A stretch of 64,000 bases of DNA from Hymenobacter wooponensis (GTDB taxonomy: Bacteria; Bacteroidota; Bacteroidia; Cytophagales; Hymenobacteraceae), in assembly GCF_004745865.1 (NCBI RefSeq), contig NZ_SRKZ01000006.1, positions 1-64,000 of the forward strand. The letters are read 5' to 3'. Both the position numbers and the translations under genes were made by a program. Below the pieces are notes generated by a model. That model was not told the origin of the DNA. It saw only the letters and a program-made list of their open reading frames with translations, and did no database searches. Positions 25,087 through 34,795 of the stretch are shown here, one piece after another; position 1 is the stretch's first letter, and each line of letters starts with the position of its first letter.

Positions 25087-25139
25087 AAGTATTATTATTC
25101 AAAGATAGCTGGGCCGCAACCTACAGGAATACAGTTTAC

Positions 25140-25781
25140 TTACTTCTTATCCCACGGCATTGGCACGCGGCTTTCCGTGCCGGCACGTAAGCGGCCGATA
25201 TTAGCGCGGTGGGTGTACACCAGTAGCACCGCCAGCACGAAGCCAAACCACACTAGCAACTGATTGTCGGGCCGGAACTGGGGTAGTAGCTGCAGCACGG
25301 CAAACGTCACGCCGGCCGTCATGCTGCTCAAGGATACGTAGCGCGAAATTAGCAGCGTGACGATAAACACCAGAATACATACGCCTACTGTAGCCGGCGC
25401 GATGGCCAGCATCATGCCCAGTACGGTAGCCACGCCTTTGCCGCCCCGGAAGCCCGCGTAAATTGGGTAAATGTGGCCTAGCACGGCCAACACCCCGCAG
25501 GCAATCTGGTAGTACAGCAGTTGCTCCGGCAGAATGGCCCCCTGATTCAGCATCACGGAAGCCAGCGAGGTGGCAGCCCAACCCTTCAGCACGTCAATGG
25601 CCATGACGAAGGAACCTGGTTTCTTCCCCAGCACCCTAAAGGTGTTGGTGGCGCCGGAGTTGCCAGACCCATGTTCCCGAATATCAATCCCGAAAAACAG
25701 GCGCCCCACCCATAAGGCGGTCGGGATGGAGCCAATAAGGTAGGCGGCCACTAAGAGGCCTAGAACGAGGGGGAGATTCAT
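25140..25781 (-). CDS. plsY: Glycerol-3-phosphate acyltransferase PlsY
   Basis: This integral membrane enzyme acylates glycerol-3-phosphate from acyl-phosphate in phospholipid synthesis. The family motifs are all present: YLIGSIPTALWVGRLF, REHGSGNSGATNTFRVLGKK, GHIYPIYAGFRGGKGVATVLG and the C-terminal TESRVPMPW. It is 213 residues long with five predicted transmembrane helices. Confidence 0.95.
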   Translation of the reverse strand: MNLPLVLGLLVAAYLIGSIPTALWVGRLFFGIDIREHGSGNSGATNTFRVLGKKPGSFVMAIDVLKGWAATSLASVMLNQGAILPEQLLYYQIACGVLAVLGHIYPIYAGFRGGKGVATVLGMMLAIAPATVGVCILVFIVTLLISRYVSLSSMTAGVTFAVLQLLPQFRPDNQLLVWFGFVLAVLLVYTHRANIGRLRAGTESRVPMPWDKK

Positions 25782-26126
25782 GCAGGAGGTGAGTAGAAAT
25801 CGAGCTATGGGGTAAAGATACGGTTCTGATGTCGCGGCGTTGGCCGGAAGAGTTGCCGGCTGGCTGAATGTTCTGCTAGTGGGCCTGACTCCTGGCCCCC
25901 TCTCCTTCTGAGCGGAAATTCAACCTCTAGCTGTTGGCGCTGCATCTACAACTACTAGATTTTACTTGCCCCACGTCGGCACGTCATCCTGACGAAGGAA
26001 GGACCTTAGTACGTGAGCACAAGACGCTAGGCCAGTCGTTCTATCGTGAGAAGCCTCTTGCTTCATCAGGATGACTTACCGACGTGTAATACAGACGTCA
26101 ACCACTGGCCTAGCGCTATAAAAAGG
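25782..26126. repeat. Gene-free stretch with a dispersed palindromic repeat
   Basis: Between 25983 and 26075 the arms GTCATCCTGACGAAG and CTTCATCAGGATGAC pair with one mismatch across about 60 bp. The inner part (GGAAGGACCTTAGTACG) looks like the intergenic repeats scattered through Hymenobacter-type genomes. Similar elements occur at 35261-35338 and 59958-60017. Nothing else is seen here. Confidence 0.55.
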
Positions 26127-26159
26127 AACCGCCCCGCCAGAAGCTCTGGCGGGGCGGTT
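26127..26159 (-). terminator. Terminator of the 1718-residue protein gene
   Basis: AACCGCCCCGCCAG / CTGGCGGGGCGGTT stem, perfect over 14 bp, followed on the minus strand by CCTTTTT. Confidence 0.85.
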
Positions 26160-26169
26160 GTTTGAGGGG

Positions 26170-29100
26170 TTATTCTTCGCCGAAGGGGTCGTTGGCGTCC
26201 TTCTTCTTTTTCTTCTTCGACTCCTTTTTGGTGTCTTCCGCAGGAGCGTCAGCTGGCGGCGTAGTTTCTACTACCTCATCCTTTTTCTTCTTTTTCTTAC
26301 CAGTGTCGGCAGGTTCGGCCTCTACGGGAGTGGCAGCTTCCACGGGCTCGTCCTTCTTCTTTTTCTTCTTGCCGGTGTCTTCAGCAGGAGCGGCACCAGC
26401 ATCCGACTGCATGGCTTCTTCTACAGGGTCGAGCTTCTTCTTTTTCTTCTTCGAGTTGCCTTCCATGTTATCGAAGTTGCCGGTGCTCACGGGCTGTGTG
26501 GTATTCACCTTGCGCTTGCCCGACTCCTTCAGGTAGTCTTTGCGGAAGTGGTTGAGGAAGGTTTGCACCTCCTGATCATCTCCCAGGAAGAAGCCGTACT
26601 GCGTGGCGGTGTTGTAGTCGCCTTTCGCTTTCAGACCAATGATTTCGTCGAAAGAGCCGTGTTGAGCTTTGGCCAGCATCACGTTGTTGGAGTACTTGAG
26701 GTAGTACCAGGTTTGGGGCTCGGCCTCTAGGTACAGCTCTACCGCATCGCCAGTGCTTTCCTTCTTGATTTCAATGTAGCCGTCGATCAGTGCATTGATG
26801 TCCTTCTTGCCTACACTCACTAGGCCTATCTTGCCCACAGAGTACCACGCCCGCATCTTGTCGTTCCAGCGGAGGTTTACTTGGTTCAGTACTACCGTGT
26901 GCAGGAACTTCGGCGACACCTTCTGTAGGGGTGTGTAGCCACCTTTGCGGGTGCTGTATTCCTGAGCGCCTTTGTTACCAATGAACTCCGCCATTTTGTA
27001 GAGCTGCGCCTGAGAGCCAGTTAGTGCTTCTGGCAAGCCCTTAGCGTTGGTAGCTAAGTCGTTACCCATGGCTTCCACTGCTTTTTCGGGCAGTACAATA
27101 TCAAAGGCCATGAAGGTATCGAGGTCGTAGATGGCACTGTCAGGCTTAGCGTAGCCTAGGCCTGCAGCAGTCAGCGTGTAGTCTTTATTGGAATTGATCA
27201 GGTTAATCTTACCCCGGAAGTTCATGGCACCGGTAGAGTCGTTCAGCGTCAGCACCGAGCCCTCGTAGATGTCAGGGTTGGTGATTTCGTGCTGGCTGAT
27301 ACCATACACCCGCTTCTTTTGGTCGTAGCTCAACGTGCCATCAACCTGGAAGATATTCTGGTCGGTTACGCCTGGCTTCGTGTTAACGAACAGTGGGTAC
27401 ACCTTACCTGAATTCTCCGACAGGAATAAGCCAGAGAGCATGGGAGTACCGTCCTCCGACTTTGGCTCATTGAGCTTAATCCGGATGCCTTTGGGGTCAA
27501 TGCTATCCTGAACGGCGAACCACTCTGAGGCCCCGGCATTCTTCACAAATTCCAGCTTGGCCTGGCCATCAAAGGTGAAGCCCCGCTTCTGAGAGTTCAT
27601 CTTCACGGCTCCGCGGTAAGCAATGCGGGGCGCCAGGTGAAACTTGTCGGTGGCCGCAATGGTGGCCACCGCGGTAGTTGGGGGCGCAACCGGCGAATCG
27701 TCCGGTCCATTTCCACGCTTCAACAACGATTTGCCCAGCTTGCTGGCTTTCGCCCCATTCATTGCCAGGGCTGCAGAGTCGGCCCTGAAGTTGGTGAATT
27801 TGATAGCAAATGAGTCGGCAGAGGCGTTCTTGTAGTTATACAGCGCGTTGCCCGTGAACGACGTGCGCGAATCAATCTTGATTTCGCCCTTGTACAGCGC
27901 ATGATACTTGTGCAGGGTATCCATTACAATACCTGCGTTCTGGAAGCCGCGCATTTCAGCATTAGGCAGCACGTACACCTTGCTCGAATCGGGCATGATC
28001 CAGGCATCGGCGGCGGCAATGTGCGGAACGCCACCAGCTACCAGACGGTAACGGCTTAGGTCGTACTTACCCGTAGCGGCCTGAAACTTCAAGCCGCGCT
28101 GCTCTGGCTTGGTGCTGTAGAAGTATGAGCGCGAAGAGTCGGCGCCAGCTTCTACGCTGAGCTGCACAATCTTCTTTTTGAAGTCCCACTTACCACCCGA
28201 AAGTGTGGTGCGGTACTGCGAATAGGGCAGCTCAATACTAGACTTGTTGTCGCCGGCTTCGCGGGCAAACTCCGTGTTACCGGCTTTCAGATCATAGGTA
28301 AAGGCCACGTTGTTGGCCGTTAGAGCCGGCTTGTTTACCTCTGCTGACTTAACGCTTAGCGTGGCATTTTTACCTGTGTAGCGAGTGGGCTTGAAGACAA
28401 AGCCCGCCGAGCGTATAAACGACTGCGGACCATCCATGCCGCCGTTGCCGTATAGGCCACCCGGCGTATACGTCAGGGTGCCTTTGAAGGCGTACGTAGC
28501 ATCGTACATCTTCAGGCCCTGCCCTTGCTGGCTGCTCAGGTACATAGAGTCCTGCTTCACGGCCCACTTCATTTGGTAGCCTGGCTGCAGCGTCACCTTG
28601 GCAAACTCAGTTCCGCTCAGCGGACCAGGGGTAATGAGACCCGCCTTGCCCACCGTCACAACGGAGTCTTTGTAGAAAACAAACTGGTCGCTGGTGAAGT
28701 CGCCGGTCAGGTATTTGATGTTACCAATACCTTGCAGACCCCGGTTGCTCATGGTCACTTTGTTGAACAAGCGCCCTTTGTTGCCATACAGCGGGAAGCC
28801 CTCCTTAGGCAGATTGTACACGAAACCAAGCGAGCCATCTTCCTGCAGTGAAAGCTTGGTTTTGAAGTCGGGCATAATGCCGCCCGATACAAATGTTCCC
28901 TTGAACCCTACTGCTCCTCGGTTCTTATTATTGAGCGAGTCGAGCCTGAAAGGCGGAATATCGAAGTACATCGTGGTATCGTAGGCACCGCCCAGTACCT
29001 CAGGCTTATCGAAGAATACGTAGGCCCCAGTGCTGGCATCAAAGGACGGATAAGCCCCCAGCTTCTTGCGGCCCGACTTATTGTTAGGCGCATTAATGTA

Positions 29101-31326
29101 AAGCTTACCCGAGGAGGTCTTCTTCTTGTTGGTGAGGGTGAAGTCCGTGTCCTTACGGGCTTTCATTACGGAGCCCTTCGAGCCTTTGCCCTTCACGATG
29201 ATGGAGTCAATCTTCACCAGATCAATGAAGAAGCCATCGTAATCAAACTTAAACTCTTTGCCCTTGAAGATAAAGGCTGAGGCTACTACGGTGCCGTTAA
29301 ACAACACACCGCGGTTTTTCTGAATGCGGATAACGCTGGAGTCTGGCTTCACAAACACCGTCACGGAGTCGTCGGAGAAGTTAAAGCGGTCAACGCCGCG
29401 CACCAGCAGGTCGTTAGTAGCCAGGTTTAGCGTGGCATTCTTGCCCGAAGGCGACAACGACTTGATAGCAATGTGGTCGTAGTCTTTCTTGCCCCGCGAG
29501 GAGTTTACGTAGTGCGAAGCCTTTGGGAGCAAGACTACCTGATCGGTTTGCGGGTACCACTTCACGTATCCGTCGCGCGCCAAGCCCGACATTGCCGAGC
29601 GCAGATTCTCGGGGCTAATCTTCAGCGCCGTCACCATGTCCTGAATAGTAAACAGGCGGGTGTTTTCGTGGCTCTGGCTGTAGCCCACTACCATTTGCAG
29701 AGGGTGCATCTTGTTGATGGACTTAATCTGCTGATAGCGGGTGTTGGTGTAAAATTCTTTCGATTCGAAGTTGGCAGTAACTTGATTTTTAGCCGTCAGA
29801 ATAGAGAAATCGATGTTAGACGTCCGTAGCGGCCAGGTGAGCAGCTCGGTCGTGATTTCCATCTGGTGGTATGAGTCATAGTAGGGAGTATTCTTGTACA
29901 TCCCTTCCTCGCGAGTGAGCTGCAGCACCTGCGGCCTCTTTGAGTACTTCAGCTTTACCCCAGGGTGCGTTAGCGAGTCCTGCTTGTCCTGGAAGATAGT
30001 AACGGCCGCGCGTTGGCTGCTGATGATCGAGTCGCCGAGTTCATAGGAAAGCGAAGCGGCCTTGAACTTAGGCTTACCATCTACTTCTACAATAATCCGC
30101 GACAACGCCCCATCGAGTGAGGCCGACATAGCCCGGGTGCCCGCCAGCGTAAAGCCACCGTAATAGCGAATATTTTCGCCAATGTTCTTTACCCGGGCGT
30201 CGTTGGTGTTCGAAATAAAACGCGGGTAGCCGGTATCCGAAGTAGGGGTTTTGCGCTTGAGGCTGCGGTAGGCCAGCCAGCCCTTCACGGGCGCTTCTAG
30301 CACAGCCGGATAGGTAAGTGTGGCGGGCTGGGCTGTGAATTCTGCCTTGGAAATATCAAAGTTATAGCTCGCCAGATCTGCCGTAACGGGGTTATTGTTT
30401 ATCTGCCAGCCGTACTGGCCGCCATAGCCCACAAACCGGTTTTGCGGGGTGATGGCGCCACTGGTTTTGTGAATGATAACGGAGTCGCCGGCCGCGGCCA
30501 TGAACAAGTCAGCATCCTTCAGAATAAGTACCGGGCCGCGGGTAGTAGGGGCCACATACGTGTCGTAGGTGGGTGCTAGGCTAGGGGCAGCAGCGGTGCC
30601 CGCATCGTCGGCGCCCCACATGTCGCCCGAGTCCCACCCGTCGGCCGCTTTTTTCTTGGCTGTGGCTTTGGTGTTGAGTGGCTTGGTTACAACTGCCGCC
30701 GAAGCTGGGGCCGCTGGCGCCACTGGAGGCGCCATGGAAGGCATATCGGTCTCGTTATAGGCGTAGCTGAAGGTACCACCATCTACGCGCAGCTTGTTGT
30801 AGCGCGAGCGGTAGAGATACTTGGTTTGCAGAAACTGCGCCGAGTTCATCAGAAACTTCTCCACCTCCGGCGCTTGCTCCCGCGTCAAGGCTTTGCCCAC
30901 CACGTTCAGGAACTCCGTCATCTGGGCATCCGAGAAGTTCTGTACCTGAGTTCCCGCCGTAATAGACGTAAAGAACGCCTCAAAGTGGGGTTTGGCTTTG
31001 AACTTGCGCGCCAGCATCTGCTGCGACAGCGCCACAATGTAGGCCTGTTGGGTGGCCGTGAGGCGGTTACTAGCCCATACCTCCTGCAAACGAGCAGCGG
31101 CGGCCTTGCCTGATGCCACATTGGCGGTGGCCATCATTGACTGCACATCCACCATAAATTGCTGAGGGTCACTACTCAGCTTACCCGTGAAACGGGGAAG
31201 TGCAGGAGCCGCCGGGGCCGCTCCTGCGGGTTGTTTAGAGGGTTGGGATTTGGTCTGCTGCGCCCACGCCGGAGCACTCAATCCCAGCAGCAGCGCGCAT
31301 ACCCATTTAAAAGTAAAATGCTTCAT
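26170..31326 (-). CDS. Giant exported protein with poly-lysine tail, unknown function
   Basis: 1718 residues. The signal peptide ends at APAWAQ. An N-terminal helical region (80-190) is followed by more than 1200 residues of repetitive beta-structure with many short D-S-x-V/I turns (for example DSSVIRIQKNRGVLFNGT and DSIIVKGKGSKGSV), suggesting a long beta-helix or beta-taco that spans the periplasm or is surface exposed. A small winged-helix-like segment (TIQDMVTALKISPENLRSAM) interrupts it near 570. The last 95 residues hold four runs of five to six lysines separated by acidic Pro/Ala/Glu linkers. I cannot name the family. Such proteins are seen in Bacteroidota and may serve in envelope transport, but this is inference. 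Confidence 0.75.
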   Translation of the reverse strand: MKHFTFKWVCALLLGLSAPAWAQQTKSQPSKQPAGAAPAAPALPRFTGKLSSDPQQFMVDVQSMMATANVASGKAAAARLQEVWASNRLTATQQAYIVALSQQMLARKFKAKPHFEAFFTSITAGTQVQNFSDAQMTEFLNVVGKALTREQAPEVEKFLMNSAQFLQTKYLYRSRYNKLRVDGGTFSYAYNETDMPSMAPPVAPAAPASAAVVTKPLNTKATAKKKAADGWDSGDMWGADDAGTAAAPSLAPTYDTYVAPTTRGPVLILKDADLFMAAAGDSVIIHKTSGAITPQNRFVGYGGQYGWQINNNPVTADLASYNFDISKAEFTAQPATLTYPAVLEAPVKGWLAYRSLKRKTPTSDTGYPRFISNTNDARVKNIGENIRYYGGFTLAGTRAMSASLDGALSRIIVEVDGKPKFKAASLSYELGDSIISSQRAAVTIFQDKQDSLTHPGVKLKYSKRPQVLQLTREEGMYKNTPYYDSYHQMEITTELLTWPLRTSNIDFSILTAKNQVTANFESKEFYTNTRYQQIKSINKMHPLQMVVGYSQSHENTRLFTIQDMVTALKISPENLRSAMSGLARDGYVKWYPQTDQVVLLPKASHYVNSSRGKKDYDHIAIKSLSPSGKNATLNLATNDLLVRGVDRFNFSDDSVTVFVKPDSSVIRIQKNRGVLFNGTVVASAFIFKGKEFKFDYDGFFIDLVKIDSIIVKGKGSKGSVMKARKDTDFTLTNKKKTSSGKLYINAPNNKSGRKKLGAYPSFDASTGAYVFFDKPEVLGGAYDTTMYFDIPPFRLDSLNNKNRGAVGFKGTFVSGGIMPDFKTKLSLQEDGSLGFVYNLPKEGFPLYGNKGRLFNKVTMSNRGLQGIGNIKYLTGDFTSDQFVFYKDSVVTVGKAGLITPGPLSGTEFAKVTLQPGYQMKWAVKQDSMYLSSQQGQGLKMYDATYAFKGTLTYTPGGLYGNGGMDGPQSFIRSAGFVFKPTRYTGKNATLSVKSAEVNKPALTANNVAFTYDLKAGNTEFAREAGDNKSSIELPYSQYRTTLSGGKWDFKKKIVQLSVEAGADSSRSYFYSTKPEQRGLKFQAATGKYDLSRYRLVAGGVPHIAAADAWIMPDSSKVYVLPNAEMRGFQNAGIVMDTLHKYHALYKGEIKIDSRTSFTGNALYNYKNASADSFAIKFTNFRADSAALAMNGAKASKLGKSLLKRGNGPDDSPVAPPTTAVATIAATDKFHLAPRIAYRGAVKMNSQKRGFTFDGQAKLEFVKNAGASEWFAVQDSIDPKGIRIKLNEPKSEDGTPMLSGLFLSENSGKVYPLFVNTKPGVTDQNIFQVDGTLSYDQKKRVYGISQHEITNPDIYEGSVLTLNDSTGAMNFRGKINLINSNKDYTLTAAGLGYAKPDSAIYDLDTFMAFDIVLPEKAVEAMGNDLATNAKGLPEALTGSQAQLYKMAEFIGNKGAQEYSTRKGGYTPLQKVSPKFLHTVVLNQVNLRWNDKMRAWYSVGKIGLVSVGKKDINALIDGYIEIKKESTGDAVELYLEAEPQTWYYLKYSNNVMLAKAQHGSFDEIIGLKAKGDYNTATQYGFFLGDDQEVQTFLNHFRKDYLKESGKRKVNTTQPVSTGNFDNMEGNSKKKKKKLDPVEEAMQSDAGAAPAEDTGKKKKKKDEPVEAATPVEAEPADTGKKKKKKDEVVETTPPADAPAEDTKKESKKKKKKDANDPFGEE

Positions 31327-31477
31327 ACTAAGTCCGTCAGCGCCTAATTAATCGCCTACAATTTCGACAAAACCCTGCACTTTCCGCCATCTTCTCCCCT
31401 ATCCCTCCAACAATCATACCCCACCTGAATTTTATACTATTTCCAGAGCACTTTCTTGGAACCTGGCAGCAAAACAA

Positions 31478-31506
31478 AAGGCCGGCTCCTCAGAACCAGC
31501 CTTTTA
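31478..31506 (-). terminator. Terminator of prmA
   Basis: AAAAGGCCGGCT / ACCAGCCTTTT hairpin with imperfect pairing, about 50 bp after the prmA stop. Confidence 0.65.
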
Positions 31507-31554
31507 ACACTGCAAACGCTATATATATTTCTCCGTGCAGAGGTGGCGCTTTTT

Positions 31555-32391
31555 CTAGACTGGCTGGCGGAACACGGCCGATACCCAATGGTTCTGTGTG
31601 CGGTGGCTTTCGTACTGGAAGCCGGCCTTTTCTGCGGCCTCCCGGATAAGCGGAAGGTCCTCCTCGTAGAAGCCCGAAAACAGGATGGGGCCGCCCGGCT
31701 TGAGGTATTGGGCGTAGGCTGGCATATCCTCAAGCAGCACGTTGCGGTTGATATTGGCCAAGATAATATCGAACGGCGCTTCTCCTTCTAGGGCAGTTAC
31801 GTCGCCGAGGCGGGCTTCCACTTTGTCCTGCACGTTGTTTTCGGCAGCGTTATCGGCGGCATTCTCGGCAGTCCAGGGCTCCACATCCACGGCCAGCACG
31901 TAGTCGGCGCCCAGGTGCACGGCCATCACGGCCAAGATGCCGGTGCCGCAGCCCATGTCCAGCACGCGCTTGCCCTGGTGGTCGATGTCGAGTTGGTTGG
32001 TAATCATGAGGGCCGTGGTGTCGTGGTGGCCGGTGCCGAAAGACATGCGCGGCATAATCACGATTTCGTAGGCCAGGTCGGGGCGAGCCTCGTGGAAGGG
32101 CGCCCGCACCGATACCTTATCGGCAATAACCAGGGGTTGGAAGTTCTTTTCCCACTCGGCGTTCCAGTTCTGGCGCGTGATGACGCGGTGCGTGTAGCCC
32201 ACTTCGCCCAGGCCTTCGTAGCGGCTCATGATTTCGGCTACGTGGTCGTGGTTAAACACGTCTTCGGTGGTGTAGGCGCAGAAGCCTTCGTCGTTGTCTT
32301 CGAAGGTATCGAAGCCAAGTTCAGCCATTTCGGCTACCAGAATATCAGATAGCTCGCGGGGAGCTTTTACGGTTACTTCTACAAAGTCCAT
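31555..32391 (-). CDS. prmA: Ribosomal protein L11 methyltransferase
   Basis: This SAM-dependent enzyme trimethylates ribosomal protein L11. The C-terminal domain shows SFGTGHHDTTALM, VLDMGCGTGILAVMA (SAM site) and DIILANINRNVLL, all PrmA hallmarks. The N-terminal L11-binding domain ends near residue 100. The start at 32391 (MDFVEVTVKAP) fits the family better than the frame start at 32403. Confidence 0.93.
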   Translation of the reverse strand: MDFVEVTVKAPRELSDILVAEMAELGFDTFEDNDEGFCAYTTEDVFNHDHVAEIMSRYEGLGEVGYTHRVITRQNWNAEWEKNFQPLVIADKVSVRAPFHEARPDLAYEIVIMPRMSFGTGHHDTTALMITNQLDIDHQGKRVLDMGCGTGILAVMAVHLGADYVLAVDVEPWTAENAADNAAENNVQDKVEARLGDVTALEGEAPFDIILANINRNVLLEDMPAYAQYLKPGGPILFSGFYEEDLPLIREAAEKAGFQYESHRTQNHWVSAVFRQPV

Positions 32392-32423
32392 GTGGAGCGG
32401 CAAGTGGTATCAAGAGAAAAGGA

Positions 32424-32457
32424 AATTGCCGCCCATCAAATCAGGACGGCAATTCCG
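32424..32457 (-). terminator. Terminator of the ABC permease gene
   Basis: GAATTGCCGTCC / GGGCGGCAATTTC on the minus strand, followed by CTTTTCTCTT. It sits just before prmA. Confidence 0.7.
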
Positions 32458-32460
32458 GCG

Positions 32461-32468
32461 CAAAAATA
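32461..32468 (-). promoter_or_regulatory. Candidate -7 box (TATTTTTG) for prmA
   Basis: An exact match to TAnnTTTG on the minus strand, 70 bp upstream of the prmA start. The terminator hairpin of the upstream gene would lie in its leader. Confidence 0.3.
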
Positions 32469-32492
32469 CAGATTTGGACTGGAGCTACTGGC

Positions 32493-33866
32493 CTAGGCTT
32501 TCAAGTCATGCCACAGTTGGCGGCGTAGGTCTCCCTCATTGCGCAGTACGCGCCGCACGGGCACCCAAGCAGTAAGTGTAACTACCGCCGCCAATGCAAT
32601 GCGCGCCCACCACCACGGCATGAAAAACAGTGCTGCTCCAAATACTATACTTAGCAGGTTTATTAAGTTAGATGCATTACCTCGCATGTTAGCAAGGTCT
32701 AAGCTCTTGCCTATGGCCTTCGCCTTGTACAAACTACCCCACAGGCCTAACGCTAGCAACGTTGCGGCAGCTAATGGTAGTAGGCCTAATAACGGCCATC
32801 GATGTTGGGGAAATAGCGCTATGAGTAGTGTTACTGACACTAAACAATCTAGCAACAACACCGGGCCTACCAGCCGTATGTATAAGAGCAGTAGTCGCTT
32901 TGTAAGGCCTAAGCGAACAATTTCATTTGCCGTTACGGCTCCTATGGCTCCAAAGAGATTGTTATTGACATACGTAAAGCCAATGGTTGGCAGGAAGGAC
33001 ATCCAAAATACACCATTTAGCGGATCGCCATGGCGGCCAGCGGTCATTCTACTGCAGATGACAAGAATTATTAGTTTGAAGACCAGAGCAATAGATAGCG
33101 CCGGCCAGCACTTGCGCAGGTAGGCTTTCCACTCGGGTGATAGGCGAGCTAGGAGCTGGTTTTCGGGTTTACTTTCCGGGGCCGTGGTTAGGTAACGGGC
33201 GCTAAACTTTTCGCCTAGGCCACCCAGCGCTACACCCCACAACACCAGTGGGCCGGCTACTGCCAATACGGCCAGGGCGGTTGTAGCAAGCGGTTGCGCC
33301 ACCAGCGTACTCAGCCAACCGGCCGCGGCCAACAGGCACAGCACATTAAGGGCAAACAGCGGGTGGCGCCAGCGGCCTATGGATAGCAGCAGCCGCAGAT
33401 TGAAACTGGCGGTACCGGCACTCAGCAGCACCAATAAGTTGAGGCCTAATGGGCGCCACGCGTGCGGGGCACCCGCCAGCGCTACCAACAGAAACAGCAG
33501 CAGGATGACCCGGCGCACCGTAACCAAGTCCAGCAGAAACGCCGTGAGCAGGTTGAGCCTCCCCGACACCGGGAAGTGGTCGGGCAAGGGGCGCTGCACG
33601 GGTCTATATGATGGCATGAAGTCTACCAGCAGTGCCGAGACGTAGAAAATGCCGTTGAGCGCCACCACTAGCTTCTGGGCAAAGCTGCTAGGTATGGCGT
33701 TATCGTGGTTGAGCATGAACGCTAGGCCTGCCCCGTATAGCACGCAGATAAGCGCCAAAAAGATGAGGGCGGCGCGGCCTTCGCCAGCATCGGGCCAGAG
33801 CACGGCTTTGAGGCGGCGGCCCAGCAGGTAGGGCAAAAAGTGGCCTAGCGTTCCGTTGTGAGCCAT
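32493..33866 (-). CDS. ABC exporter permease-like membrane protein (DUF5687-like)
   Basis: 457 residues with about 11 hydrophobic segments and a cytosolic middle (LLARLSPEWKAYLRKCW). It follows the ATPase gene with a 22-bp overlap, so the two form a transporter pair of the Bacteroidota type. The transported substrate is unknown. Leucine and alanine are very abundant, and no peptidase or enzymatic motif is visible. Confidence 0.75.
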   Translation of the reverse strand: MAHNGTLGHFLPYLLGRRLKAVLWPDAGEGRAALIFLALICVLYGAGLAFMLNHDNAIPSSFAQKLVVALNGIFYVSALLVDFMPSYRPVQRPLPDHFPVSGRLNLLTAFLLDLVTVRRVILLLFLLVALAGAPHAWRPLGLNLLVLLSAGTASFNLRLLLSIGRWRHPLFALNVLCLLAAAGWLSTLVAQPLATTALAVLAVAGPLVLWGVALGGLGEKFSARYLTTAPESKPENQLLARLSPEWKAYLRKCWPALSIALVFKLIILVICSRMTAGRHGDPLNGVFWMSFLPTIGFTYVNNNLFGAIGAVTANEIVRLGLTKRLLLLYIRLVGPVLLLDCLVSVTLLIALFPQHRWPLLGLLPLAAATLLALGLWGSLYKAKAIGKSLDLANMRGNASNLINLLSIVFGAALFFMPWWWARIALAAVVTLTAWVPVRRVLRNEGDLRRQLWHDLKA

Positions 33867-34606
33867 GTTAGGTCTTGAGCGGAGGTGGAAGCTGGGTGCA
33901 GCAACTGGAGCAGGGCATCGTTGAGGTAGGCTTCGCGGCCCTGCAAGAAATCCGCCATGGGGCCCCAGTACTTCACCTCGCTGTCATCGAGAATCAACAG
34001 GTGCGTGGCTATCTTCTCCATGTGAGCCAGATTGTGGGAGGAAATAAACGTGAGACACTGGCCACGGTAGCTCCCCAGTAGCTCCAGCATGCGTTCAGCC
34101 GAGAAAATGTCGAGACCGTTTAGGGGCTCATCCAGAATGAGCAGTTCGGGGCGGTGCAGCAAGCACGAGGCCACGGCCACTTTCTGCTTCATACCCGTGG
34201 AGAAGGAGCTGAGCCGCTTGCGCCGCACGGTGTCGTACTCCTCCAGCAAGTGGCCTAGCAGGCTGTTGATGCGGGTGCTGGCATCGGGCAGTTCGTAGAT
34301 GCGGGCCACAAACTGCAGGTATTCTTCTGCCGTGAGCTGCTCTACTAAGTGCCCTTGGTTGATGAGTGCCCCAATCTGCCGCTTTACGGCCACCGGGAAA
34401 GTTTCACCCAGCACTTGCCCATTCAGGCGTATTTCGCCGCTAGTAGGCAGTAGCACGTTGGTGAGCAGGTTAAACAGGGTGCTTTTACCGGCGCCATTAC
34501 GACCCAGTACCCCCACGCAATAGCCAGTTTGCGCCGTGAGCGAAACGTTCCGCAGTACGGTTTTGGGCCCGAAGGATTTCGTTAGCTGATGAAGCTCTAA
34601 TTCCAT
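33845..34606 (-). CDS. ABC transporter ATP-binding protein
   Basis: The start MELELHQLTKSFGPKTVL is chosen at 34606; the longer frame to 34732 adds a non-conserved leader. Walker A is VLGRNGAGKSTLF, the signature SSFSTGMKQKVAVASCL, Walker B LLILDEPLNGLD and the H-loop FISSHNL. The pattern is that of single-domain exporters of the CcmA/DRR type. The stop overlaps the permease gene, which supports co-function. Confidence 0.9.
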   Translation of the reverse strand: MELELHQLTKSFGPKTVLRNVSLTAQTGYCVGVLGRNGAGKSTLFNLLTNVLLPTSGEIRLNGQVLGETFPVAVKRQIGALINQGHLVEQLTAEEYLQFVARIYELPDASTRINSLLGHLLEEYDTVRRKRLSSFSTGMKQKVAVASCLLHRPELLILDEPLNGLDIFSAERMLELLGSYRGQCLTFISSHNLAHMEKIATHLLILDDSEVKYWGPMADFLQGREAYLNDALLQLLHPASTSAQDLTWLTTER

Positions 34607-34744
34607 AGATGCCAAATAGAATACAGAAGATAGGATAAGCCTGGCAGCACCTGCGGCCAGGCTGCGGAAAGGTACTAGAATGTTAAGCGGGTTTAGCCAT
34701 GCCCGTAAGGAAACCGCTAGGCCACTACCCACAGATTCAGCAAC

Positions 34745-34774
34745 AAAAAAGCCCTTCTCACCATGAGAAGGGCT
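34745..34774 (-). terminator. Terminator of the septoil-knot protein gene
   Basis: AGCCCTTCTCA / TGAGAAGGGCT stem, with T-run TTTTTTG on the minus strand. Confidence 0.8.
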
Positions 34775-34795
34775 ATCTGATGTGCTGTAGTAAGG

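Noticed and set aside
26158..26730. Plus-strand open frames rich in Phe and Leu
   Set aside because: They are the reverse of the lysine-rich tail of the 1718-residue protein (AAG/AAA read backwards as CTT/TTT).
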